Part shown: positions 55,686-64,000 of the stretch, one piece after another
Layout: every line of letters begins with the position of its first letter
Position numbering within the stretch: the stretch's first letter is position 1
Made by a program: the position numbers and the translations under genes
The notes under the pieces: model-generated
Told to the model about the DNA's origin: nothing
Database searches by the model: none
The model's input: the letters and a program-made list of their open reading frames with translations, nothing else
Source: Branchinecta lynchi
Lineage: Eukaryota > Arthropoda > Branchiopoda > Anostraca > Branchinectidae
Reading direction: 5' to 3'
Assembly (NCBI GenBank): GCA_023053575.1
Contig: JAKZAP010000013.1
Span: 7,264,001 to 7,328,000 of the forward strand
Length of the DNA stretch: 64,000 bases

Positions 55686-55989
55686 TTTTGTCATATAGTA
55701 TTACTTTAGAGCCGTAGTGAATCCTTGGAGGCACTGATCGTGCCGATCAGTGGAAATAAAATATACCTGAATAGGGCTTCGAACAAGGAGGTATTTGAAT
55801 ATCAGAAATATGGAAATCAGCTTGGCCTGAACAGTCTGTTAAAATCCCAACTGTAGACAGTCGAACTCCTGCGGATATGCTGAATTAGAAATCTATTAGT
55901 TCTCGCCTCGGATGAATATCCCGACCGGAATGCGGTCAAAACCGGATCTAGTAAGAATTGTCTGCTGTCTCGCTTTGTAAGGGCGGTTA

Positions 55990-56291
55990 TCCGATGACAA
56001 GTTTATCTGAAAATAGTAGTATGAAGTCGTACGAAAAAGTAGCATGCAGTACGAAGTTATGCTACTACATGCTTCTATGTCAAGGCTAACGTGTTACTGC
56101 GTTCTACTGCATGCTTAGCACTGGATGCTACTATAGCATAGCAAGACATGATGCTACTGGATACTACTGCTTAAGATTGGCCCAGTCTGAGGCACATTAA
56201 ATGATAGTATTCTTTACTATTACATATCAATACATCTAACTTTTTCGTACAACTGTCATACAACTACGCAGGCTACAAATTTTTCATCGGG
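55990..56291. mobile_element. TA-flanked MITE, copy 2
   Basis: It starts TCCGATGACAAGTTT, ends AAATTTTTCATCGGG and is flanked by TA on both sides (55988-55989, 56292-56293). It is collinear with copy 1, including CAGTCTGAGGCACATTAAAT. Confidence 0.8.
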
Positions 56292-56293
56292 TA

Positions 56294-57992
56294 TCTTTCC
56301 AAGGGTACGTGCGCACTTGTGGGATACTTGATAGGAGCTGTCCTGTTAAGGGAGCCACTTGTAAAGATAGCTTTCACCGGAATAGCGTTTGAATGACAGT
56401 TGACCTTATAAAGGTGGCTGGCCCTGACGAGCGGAAATCCGATGAGGGTTGGTTTCACTTTTACCAGATTGAGCCTGAAACAAAATTGATTTTGGTTCCT
56501 AAGATTTTCCTGATTTCGAAATCGCAAAACCAATTCGGACTTTCCATCTTCTTCTGCTTTTTTTTCTGGATTATTTTTAAAACCCCACTCTGTCTTTCGT
56601 ATTACAGTTTCTTCTCTTTAGAAAGGGAACGTTCTTGGAATTTACAGCTCCTCCGACTCTCTAGATCTCGAGAGATAGAGGTATTTCTTACCATATCTTG
56701 GAATCTAGGTCACAAACTGCTATTGTTGCTTCTCTGTCTCATAAAGTCACAAGATGAAAGAGTTTCGTTGTCTCCCCCAAAAGTGATTATCATCTTCGTT
56801 TTTATGGTGCGTTTACTGTGCCTGGTTTGACTGAAAAACAGAATAAATCAGTTTTCTCAGCATTCTTCCGGTAGTCGTTTTGGGGAGGGGGCTTTTTTCT
56901 GCAAGAGGTCATGGAGAAGCGCAAAAAGTAGTAAAAGTGTTTCTTTCTTTATGTCGTGTCCGTGAGGGGGGGGGGGCTTGTTTCCTTTTGCGTTAGATAG
57001 ATGAGGTTTATTTGCTGTATGGTATCTTTACAGATTTAAATGGACAGCTTCACATATAAATAAATAAACATATAATTTTTATTACATAGTCATATTCAGT
57101 GGCAATTTCACTGCGGTTATTAGGCCTACATACTCATGTAATGTACACACTACTGCCTGGGCGAGCGCCTGTATCTGGAAGACGCTGATGCTTTGCAAGG
57201 CACAAACTTGTTTCCAGGTTTTAGTTTTTGGGTTTTAGTTTCTGTCCCAAATCTTCAGTGACTTCGGTGTTGTATGCTTCATGTCCGAAGCATTTCTTCA
57301 GCCCAAGCTGACTGTGAATCTTGTTTGACGAAATCAGCTCAGAATAGTCCAGAGATGTTTGGGCCCCTCTCGGACAGAGAGATTGATAGAAAGGTTATTT
57401 TAAAAATCGACTTTCGTGATTATAGAACCAAATTTGAGATTACTGTGGAAAAAAAACAGAAAAAATTACAATATATGTGTCAGTACACTTAAAAATCTGT
57501 CAAGCGTCGTTAAAGAGTTTCACGAACTCTGGAATAAAACTTTTTGCATATCTGGCGTGTTTGTAGGTGTAGGACAGAATTTTGTACCCTAGAACTTGCC
57601 ATTCTTTCGCGTCGATTTCTAACGTTTTTGGTAGGGGGGAATTTAGGAGTGGAGAAGGTGAGATACCATGGCTGAACCGAAGTCGGTGCTTAGCTCCTTT
57701 CTGCGCTCCTGCAGTGTTTTGGTTTAAAGTGTTTTAAAAAGTAGGAGTATGGAAGTTTCGGTCTACTATGAATAATAAGAAGAGACCCTGAGGCTTGAAA
57801 AAGGAACCTGCGATATAGTAAATGAAATCTCTAGTAACTACAAATATCATTTTGGGGGAGTTACTTCTTATGAGTTGCTGGAGTTGAAAGGTAGGGCCGG
57901 GATTTCAGTTTGACACTGCTGCTGTTTTTGCACGTCCTTCTTAATGTCTTTCCAAACTCGCTTTTTACGTGTACCTTACTTTGTACGTCAAG
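56294..57992. other. Unassigned sequence with a decayed family A trace
   Basis: About 57292-57335 (TCTTCAGCCCAAGCTGACTG) is the right-end word of family A. A 145-codon frame at 56393-56830 is hydrophobic and T-rich and looks like a by-product of a pyrimidine-rich region. G runs lie at 56966-56975. No gene is supported. Confidence 0.35.
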
Positions 57993-58169
57993 CACATTGT
58001 TAAAGGCCCCTCGCACTATTTACTCTTGAACTTATAGTATTTTAAAATATTTGAATACTTTAAAACTAGGCTGTGCTTTCAACAAATAACCCACAGTTTT
58101 GGCTATTTTAAGCCTTTTCTGAGATCCGTTGACTTATAGCGAAAACAAGGAAACAATTTACATAACCGG
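57993..58169 (-). repeat. Dispersed repeat N, inverted copy
   Basis: It is the reverse complement of 37743-37920 with moderate divergence (AAAGGCCCCTCGCACTATTT, ATTTGAATACTTTAAAACTA, CCGTTGACTTATAGCGAAAA). It ends at the start of the family C block. Confidence 0.6.
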
Positions 58170-58394
58170 TTTTTGGGATCCCAAAACGTAAGGGGAGGGA
58201 TGCCTATGACATCGCGAAAATGTCCGTCTGTAAGCACGATAACTCTCGAAGGGAATGAGATATTTTGATGAAACTTGGTCTGAGGATTTATTGGGTCAAG
58301 GGTAAGGTCAATTTCGTAGATGGGCTATGTAGCACCACATTTAGGGGTGAGTTAGGGGGTTCAAATTAAGGGGACGATTATGGGGTAAGAAGGT

Positions 58395-60731
58395 ATGCTC
58401 TTACAACGTGCTGTTGTAAAACAAGAGTTTTGGGAGAAGATTCAAGCATCTGCGGATTTTATTCATAAAAAATATCCACTTTTAGCGCTAAGTATTTTTG
58501 GTGATGGAAATGAGTTAAATACACGTTCCCTTGCATCGTCATTAAACCTAAAAAGTCTTGTAAATTTCTTTACTACGAAGGGTGATACATGTCTCGATGT
58601 GATTTTATCTGATTTAAAAGATTATTACCAAGCGCCTGAAGCTCTACCAGCACTGGGTGGAAGCTATCATTTTATGATGCTATGGAAGCCTCTTGATAAA
58701 ATAAAAGTGACATACTCGATGACAGAAGTGGTTACTCGTCCAATTACAGATAAAGGTTTGCTTGCGTTTGGTGATTGGATTACGCGTGAGCCTTGGACTG
58801 AAGTTTTGGAGGCCCCAACTTCTGATGAAAAAGCTGAGATTTTTCACGAAAAAATAAAAACACGTTTTGATGATTGTTTCCCTGAAAAAAAGGTGAACTT
58901 TTGTTCTTCAGATAAGCCTTATGTTACAAAAGAGATTAAAAATTTGATTAAAAAGAAATTATTTTTGTTCCGAGCGGGTGACCGACAACAAGCTAATAAG
59001 CTGCGGAATAAAATAAAAAATAAATTGAAGAGAGCGGAGGAACAGTATGGTCGTGAAGTGGATGATCTATGCGAACTAAAACCTCAAAAGTACTACCAGA
59101 AAATAAAAAGCATGACTGGAAAATCACATAAAAGTATTGATTTTAATGTTAATGAGCCCCCAGAACAAACGGCAAATGCCCTTAATGCTCACCTGATAGC
59201 TATAGTACAAACTTACCCACCTTTAAGACCGACACCTGAAAGTACTCCAGAAGATGAAAGTGAAGGTTCTGGTTTGGCAGTTCCAGAGCTATCAAAGGCT
59301 GAGATTGCTTCAAAATTAAAAAAAATTAAAAAAACATCAATTACACCTTTTGACATCCCAGTTCAACTCATAAAAGCTTTCCCAGAGGAGTTAGCTGTAC
59401 CTCTCCAGAGTATTTATAATATTATTTCTAAAACTGGCCAGTATCCAAAGAAATGGAAGCTTGGTTTTGTCACCCCAATCCCAAAAAAAGGATGTCCAAA
59501 TGATTTTACGGGAGTGAGACCAATTACTATGACTTCAATTTTCAGCAAGATTTATGAATCATTTGTTGCAATATGGTTGAAAAAACACCTCCTTTCAATG
59601 ATTGATAAAAAACAATTTGGGAATTTACCAAAAACTTCGACAACACATTACCTTGTTAGCTTGATTGATTTTATTTTGAAAAATTTGGATTGCCCAGGGA
59701 AGTGGTTAAATTTGATTGCAATAGATTTTAAAAAAGCTTTTGATTTAGTTGATCATAATATTTTATTGGAAAAACTGAGACAGAAAAATATTCCGGATTT
59801 CATTTTAAAAATTGTGCGTGGTTTTCTAACGGAAAGGCAGCAAGTTGTAAAATATAAAGGCCTTCATTCATCTGCTAGTGCTATATACTGTGGTGTCCCA
59901 CAAGGAACCGTGTTGGGACCTCTTTGTTTTTTGATTATGATAAATGATATTGCTATTGATGCTGATGAGAGATGGAAGTACGTGGACGATTTGTCACTTG
60001 TGGAAGTATTGCATCGATCTTTTAAAAGCCAAGCAATGACAATAGTCCAGGATGTAGCAACGGAAGCAAAAAATTCAAATATGGTTGTAAATGCGGAAAA
60101 AACAACGGTTTTGACCTTTTCTTTTTTATCGGATGAGCCAAGTTTCCACCCTGAGTTAGATGATGGCCTCCTCTCGGAGGAAATTAATCTCCTTGGAGTC
60201 GTCGTTTCGTCTGATCTCTCGTGGAAGAAAAACACTGATAGCATGATTAGAAAAGCTAATGCGTCTATTGTTATGTTAAAAACACTAACTAAATTTAAGG
60301 TCCCTGAAAAAAAGATGTTGCGTCTGTATTGTACGTTTGTTCGTCCTCTTGTGGAGTATGCTTGTCCGGTTTGGCACTATGGTATTACGAAGGATGAATC
60401 TGATCGTATAGAGAATATTCAGAAACGTGCCCTAAGAATTGTGAACATGGGCCCTAAAATACCGTACTCTGGCCTTCTTTCTTTATTTGGACTGGATGCG
60501 CTGTCTAATAGGAGGCAGAAGTTGTGTCAAAATTTTGGACTAAAACTCCTTGAACACCCAACTCTCCGATCCCTTTTACCCCCGGATTTTGAGGTTGAAC
60601 GCCCAAGGCCACCAAGGCAAGTATCCACCAAAGTCCCGAAGCTCATGCCGATCGCATGTAACCGGGAAAGATATTGTAATAGCTTCATTCCGAAATTTGT
60701 TGATTTTTACAATAATGTTATTTTGTCTTAG
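58395..60731 (+). CDS. Non-LTR retrotransposon ORF2: truncated endonuclease and reverse transcriptase, uninterrupted 778 codons
   Basis: It encodes the protein for target-primed reverse transcription. Residues ~33-97 are the C-terminal end of an APE-type endonuclease: FGDGNELN where GDFN is usual, and GGSYH where the catalytic SDH is usual (Asp to Tyr). RT motifs are complete: PIPKKG (~361), IAIDFKKAFDLVDH (~441-454), GVPQGTVLGP (~500), YVDD (~529-532) and NLLGVVVSSDLSW (~598). The thumb and post-RT block is FVRPLVEYACPVWHYGITKD and QKRALRIV (~649-682). The clade is CR1/Jockey-like. The first codons, including the ATG, come from the host family C repeat: LINE sequence begins at about 58400, so the copy is 5'-truncated. 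The absence of stops over 2.3 kb implies recent insertion. No ORF1 is present. A short antisense frame is an artefact. Confidence 0.85.
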   Translation: MLLQRAVVKQEFWEKIQASADFIHKKYPLLALSIFGDGNELNTRSLASSLNLKSLVNFFTTKGDTCLDVILSDLKDYYQAPEALPALGGSYHFMMLWKPLDKIKVTYSMTEVVTRPITDKGLLAFGDWITREPWTEVLEAPTSDEKAEIFHEKIKTRFDDCFPEKKVNFCSSDKPYVTKEIKNLIKKKLFLFRAGDRQQANKLRNKIKNKLKRAEEQYGREVDDLCELKPQKYYQKIKSMTGKSHKSIDFNVNEPPEQTANALNAHLIAIVQTYPPLRPTPESTPEDESEGSGLAVPELSKAEIASKLKKIKKTSITPFDIPVQLIKAFPEELAVPLQSIYNIISKTGQYPKKWKLGFVTPIPKKGCPNDFTGVRPITMTSIFSKIYESFVAIWLKKHLLSMIDKKQFGNLPKTSTTHYLVSLIDFILKNLDCPGKWLNLIAIDFKKAFDLVDHNILLEKLRQKNIPDFILKIVRGFLTERQQVVKYKGLHSSASAIYCGVPQGTVLGPLCFLIMINDIAIDADERWKYVDDLSLVEVLHRSFKSQAMTIVQDVATEAKNSNMVVNAEKTTVLTFSFLSDEPSFHPELDDGLLSEEINLLGVVVSSDLSWKKNTDSMIRKANASIVMLKTLTKFKVPEKKMLRLYCTFVRPLVEYACPVWHYGITKDESDRIENIQKRALRIVNMGPKIPYSGLLSLFGLDALSNRRQKLCQNFGLKLLEHPTLRSLLPPDFEVERPRPPRQVSTKVPKLMPIACNRERYCNSFIPKFVDFYNNVILS

Positions 60732-60912
60732 TTATTTTGTTATGAATTTTATTTCGGTTGTTGACTTCAATGGTTTACCTTTTATTTTGATTACGAATTT
60801 GATTTTAACAATTGTTGTATATATTACTTGACAAAGGTCAAACAATTTGGTTGGACAACTACGAAATTTTGTACCTGAATTATATAATAAATCTAAATCT
60901 AATCTAATCTGA
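58400..60912 (+). mobile_element. 5'-truncated LINE insertion with (AATCT)n tail
   Basis: The left junction is inside a family C unit (ATGCT/CTTACAACG). The 3' UTR is about 150 bp and ends in AATAAATCTAAATCTAATCT, a short tandem tail in place of poly(A), after which family C resumes. At most a 1-2-bp overlap is seen at the junctions, so no clear TSD. Confidence 0.8.
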
Positions 60913-62760
60913 GCACGATAGTGAAAACCATTTTCTCGCCGGACAAAAAGTTAGTCCAGAATCCGGCGAAAACCGGAAAGTTGGTTAAAAGTAAAAGTTT
61001 TATCTGAAGTTGATTAAATGGTCGATTTAGGCGTAAGAAGACATGCTGAACACAATGGTGAAAACAATTTTCTCGCCGAACAAGTAGTTAGTCCAGAATC
61101 CGGCGAAAACCCGAAAGTTGGTTAAAAGTAAAAGTTTAATTTCAAGTTGATTAAATGTTGATTTATGGGTAAAAAGACATGCTGAACACGATGGTGAAAA
61201 TCATTTCCTCGCCGGACAACTAGTTCGCCCGGAATCCGACCAAAACCGGAAAATTTGTTAAAAACTAAATTTCGATTAGATGACAGATTAAGGGGTAAGA
61301 ACAGAGGCTGAGTCGGTACATGACAATCGTTTTTGGGATCCCAAAACGTAAGTGGAGGGATACCTATGACATCGCAAAAGTTGTCCGTCTGTCCGTCCGT
61401 CCGTCCGTCCGTCCGTCCGTCTGTCCGTCCGTCTGTAAGCACGATAACTCTCGAAGGGAACGAGATATTTTGATGAAACTTGGTGTGAGGGTTCGTTGGG
61501 TCGTCGGACCAGTCAAGTTCGTAGATGGGCTTTGTAGCTCTACATTTAGGGGTGGGGGAGGGGATTCAAATTAAGGGACAAACAAAATATTTTGAAACAG
61601 CTAATGTGATAGTCAATTACGGGGTAAGAAGACATGCTGAACACGATGGTGAAAACTATTTTGTCATCGGACAAGTAGTTCGCCCGGAATCCGGCTAAAA
61701 CCGGAAAGTTTGTTGAAAGTAAAAGTTTTATTTGAAGTTGATTAGATGTTCGATTTAGGGGTAGGAAGACATGCTGAAGACGATGGTGAAAACTATTTTG
61801 TCATCGGACAAGTAGTTCGCCCGGAATCCGACCAAAACCGGAAAGTTTGTTGAAAGTAAAAGTTTTATTTGAAGTTGATTAGATGTTCGATTTAGGGGTA
61901 GGAAGACATGCTGAAGACGATCGTGAAAACTATTTTGTCATCGGACAAGTAGTTCGCCCGGAATCCGGCCAAAACCGGAAAGTTTGTTGAAAGTAAAAGT
62001 TTTATTTGAAGTTGATTAGATGTTCGATTTAGTGGTAGGAAGACATGCTGAAGACGATGGTGAAAATTACTTTCTCGACGGACAAGTATTTCGCCCGGAA
62101 TCTGGCCCAAACCGGAAAGTTTGTTGAAAGTAAAAGTTTTATTTGAAATTGATTAGATGTTCGATTTAGGGGTCGGAAAACATGCTGAAGACGATGGTGA
62201 AAACTATTTTCTCGACGGACAAGTATTTCGCCCGGAATCCGGCCCAGACCGGAAAGTTTGTTGAAAGTAAAAGTTTTATTTGAAGTTGATTAGATGTTCG
62301 ATTTAGAGGTAGGAAGACATGCTGAAGACGATGGTGAAAACTATTTTGTCATCGGACAAGTATTTCGACCGGAATCCGGCCCAAGCCGGAAAGTTTGTCA
62401 AAATTAAAAGTTTTATTTGGAGTTGATTAGATGTTCGATTTAGGGCAAGAAGACATGCTGAACACTTATGTGAAAACAATTTTCTACCCGGACATGTAGT
62501 TCGTCCGGAATCCGGCCAAAACCGGAAATCTGTTGGAAGTCAAAGTTTTATTTCTAGTTGATTAGATAAGCGATTTAGGGTAAGAAGAGATGCTGAGTCC
62601 CTGTATGACAATCATATTTTACCCGGACATATAGTTCGACCGGAATCCGACTGGAATCGGAAAATTTGTTATAAGCTAAATTTCTATTTGAAGTTGATTA
62701 GATGTTCATTACTGGGGAAAGAAGATACCCTGATTTCGTCTTTGAGCTTCTTTTTTCGCC
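60913..62760 (-). repeat. ~137-bp tandem array of family C
   Basis: The phrase TTATTTGAAGTTGATTAGAT recurs with its GAAGTTG ends near 61740, 61878, 62014, 62151, 62288, 62425 and 62560, a 135-138-bp spacing. Each unit holds GACATGCTGAAGACGATGG, TTTGTCATCGGACAAGTAG, CGCCCGGAATCCGGCC and AAAACCGGAAAGTTTGTTG. The central units differ at few positions; the outer ones are more diverged. Two C element ends at 61318-61330 divide the array. Confidence 0.85.
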
Positions 62761-63045
62761 GGACAAGTACTTCTGGAGTTCGGCCGGAACCGGGAAATTG
62801 GCAGAAGTGGCAGGAAGTTTTCGTCAAAACAGATATGACTTATAGGGGTAAAAACAACAGGCTGAATCCAAATCTGAACTTGGTTTTCTCAGGTGATTAG
62901 CTATTTGGCCTTAACCTGTTTCTGAATTTTAGTTGTAAAAATGTTCAAGGAGTCTGGCGAAGACTGGATCTGGCTAAGACAAGACCCAGTTGTCTGGATC
63001 AGATATTGAATTTTTGGGATCCCATCGAAACCTTTGGTCTTGTTT
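61330..63045 (-). mobile_element. Family C element, full-length copy C9b
   Basis: The reversed 3' end is TTTTTGGGATCCCAAAACGT with GGTATCC in complement, then a (GTCC)n-type stretch (61382-61437) and GATGAAACTTGGTGTGAGG. Most of the 137-bp array follows, then CAGATATGACTTATAGGGG, and the reversed 5' end GGGATCCCATCGAAACC with TTTGGTCTTGTT. It is the best reference copy of family C in the window. Confidence 0.85.
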
Positions 63046-63409
63046 ACCAGGACATATAATTAGTCTGGAATCCGGTTGTAACCAGATTTTTTTTTAAGTC
63101 AAACTTTTATTCAAAGTTGATTAGATGTTCTTTATAGGGATAAGGAGATACGCTGGATTTTTTTCTGAATTTTCTTTTTTTGCTGGACTAGTAGTTCGCT
63201 GGGAAATCGGGCGAAACCGGAAACTTGTCAGAAGTAAAGCAGGAAGTCTCGGTCAGTATCGTCAAAATAGATATGGCTTATAGAGGTATATCTAAAATTG
63301 GTTTTCTCTGATGATTAGCCTGTCAGACTGGATCTGACAAAGACAAGACCCGATTGTCTGAATCAAATATTACATTTTTGGGATCCCATCGACACCTTTG
63401 GTCTTGTTC
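63046..63409 (-). mobile_element. Family C fragment C10 (5' part)
   Basis: It starts inside a unit (GTCTGGAATCCGGTTGTAAC) and ends with the reversed 5' end GGGATCCCATCGACACC, TTTGGTCTTGTT. It abuts C9b directly. Confidence 0.7.
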
Positions 63410-64000
63410 TGATGGAAAAGCTTCTCACAGAAAACCGTCGATAGCGTGATACTTAGTAGGCTACCTATAATACGTTAGTATTCTAGGTAAGAGAAGTTCT
63501 TTAAGCGCCACCATCGTGTTCTTCTATAGACTCTGAGAACTACACAGTTTCTTTAAACGTTTATTCTACCATGTATACCTATAAAAGAAATTTCTACAGG
63601 GAGTCTACAGTTGCCATAGGTTACTGTATAGCCTATCAGGTGGAGATGAAATGGTACAAAAAACGTGTTAACGTTTTACCAGCATGCAGCTTCACTGGAA
63701 AGTGCAATCATGGTCTTTGCGCCGTGCCTTTAATTTAACTGGAAAGGCCTGAGACAGGACAATCTATTTACCCATGGCTTATTCAAGTAAAGAGGCTTAA
63801 AGACTCAATGAAAATGCTTTACTTCGGTGCTCTACTATTTGCGAGTAATTGGTTTTCCTATTGGAATTTGTGGTACCTCTGTGCCCTTGAAGTGTGCCGG
63901 TCTATGTTTTTAGATTTGTATAGACAAAATAATGACTTGCATGATTATTTTACAAGGAATTCTACTAATCTGGTGACGGAGTATAGGAGTGGTAGACGAA
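63410..64000. repeat. Mostly unassigned; diverged J flank at about 63757-63862
   Basis: TTTACCCATGGCTTATTCAA, AAGAGGCTTAAAGACTC and AAATGCTTTACTTCGGTGCT match the left flank of J3 (23330-23420). The exon-like cassette of J is not seen before the window ends. No gene is supported. Confidence 0.4.

Larger units (their letters stand above)
58170..61318 (-). mobile_element. Family C element (C9a), interrupted by the LINE
   Basis: The reversed 3' end TTTTGGGATCCCAAAACGTA is at 58170, followed by GATGTCATAGG in reverse, GTCCGTCTGTAAGCACGATA and GATGAAACTTGGTCTGAGG. The tandem body is cut at 58399 (GGTATGCT) and resumes at about 60913 (GAGCACGATAGTGAAAACC). The joined phrase matches intact units elsewhere (AAGACATGCTGAACACGATG). 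Confidence 0.75.

Noticed and set aside
56420..56450. CTGACGAG...GAAATCC as another hammerhead
   Set aside because: There is no room for stem II and no partner for stem III.
56393..56830. 145-codon hydrophobic frame
   Set aside because: A pyrimidine-rich region gives Leu/Phe/Ile runs; no start context, splice sites or domain.
59864..60244. 126-codon minus-strand frame inside the LINE
   Set aside because: It is an antisense shadow of the RT coding frame.

Overview
The window looks like intron-rich, repeat-dense genomic DNA of a metazoan, most likely an invertebrate; I cannot name the species. It has no bacterial-style operons. There is one long open reading frame (a non-LTR retrotransposon) and a few short exon-like blocks with canonical splice sites. 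Most of the rest is layered transposable elements, many of them exactly delimited by target-site duplications (TSDs) visible in the sequence. I found no rRNA, convincing tRNA or CRISPR.

Layout. 0-4.6 kb is a stack of nested insertions: a retroelement-like palindromic element (family A, 13-bp TSD) carries two hAT-like elements (8-bp TSDs), and one of these carries a tandem-repeat element (family C) that carries another hAT-like element. 4.7-6.9 kb is a two-exon gene for a small basic protein with an AT-hook-like motif. A degenerate tandem array with a GTGTTCCAC-type MITE follows it (6.9-8.7 kb). 9.4-10.5 kb holds a decayed LINE and a PIF/Harbinger-type MITE. 12.3-35.4 kb is dominated by family D (five copies), family C, two 16-bp minisatellites in opposite orientation, several hAT-like MITEs, a ~140-bp tandem array and a LINE fragment. 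35.4-48.2 kb holds more C, A, B and E elements and a probable signal-peptide first exon at 43.88 kb. 48.2-58 kb is the least repetitive part: two phase-compatible exon candidates at 53.8-54.4 kb and two TA-flanked MITEs. 58.2-63.4 kb is a family C block with a ~137-bp tandem array, split by a 5'-truncated LINE that has an uninterrupted 778-codon frame.

The two large families C and D, and partly H, share one plan. They start AACAAGA, carry a tandem-repeat body with a recurrent CCAAGTTTCATC word, then a GACGGACG-rich stretch, then TTGCGAT, and end in a self-complementary sequence that is also present near the 5' end. No transposase or helicase gene for these elements lies in the window, so they look non-autonomous; Helentron-associated elements are the nearest known architecture. 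Family A has a hammerhead-ribozyme-like core and variable 11-13-bp TSDs, which suggests a Penelope-like origin. All coordinates and alignments were read by eye and element edges without a TSD are approximate.
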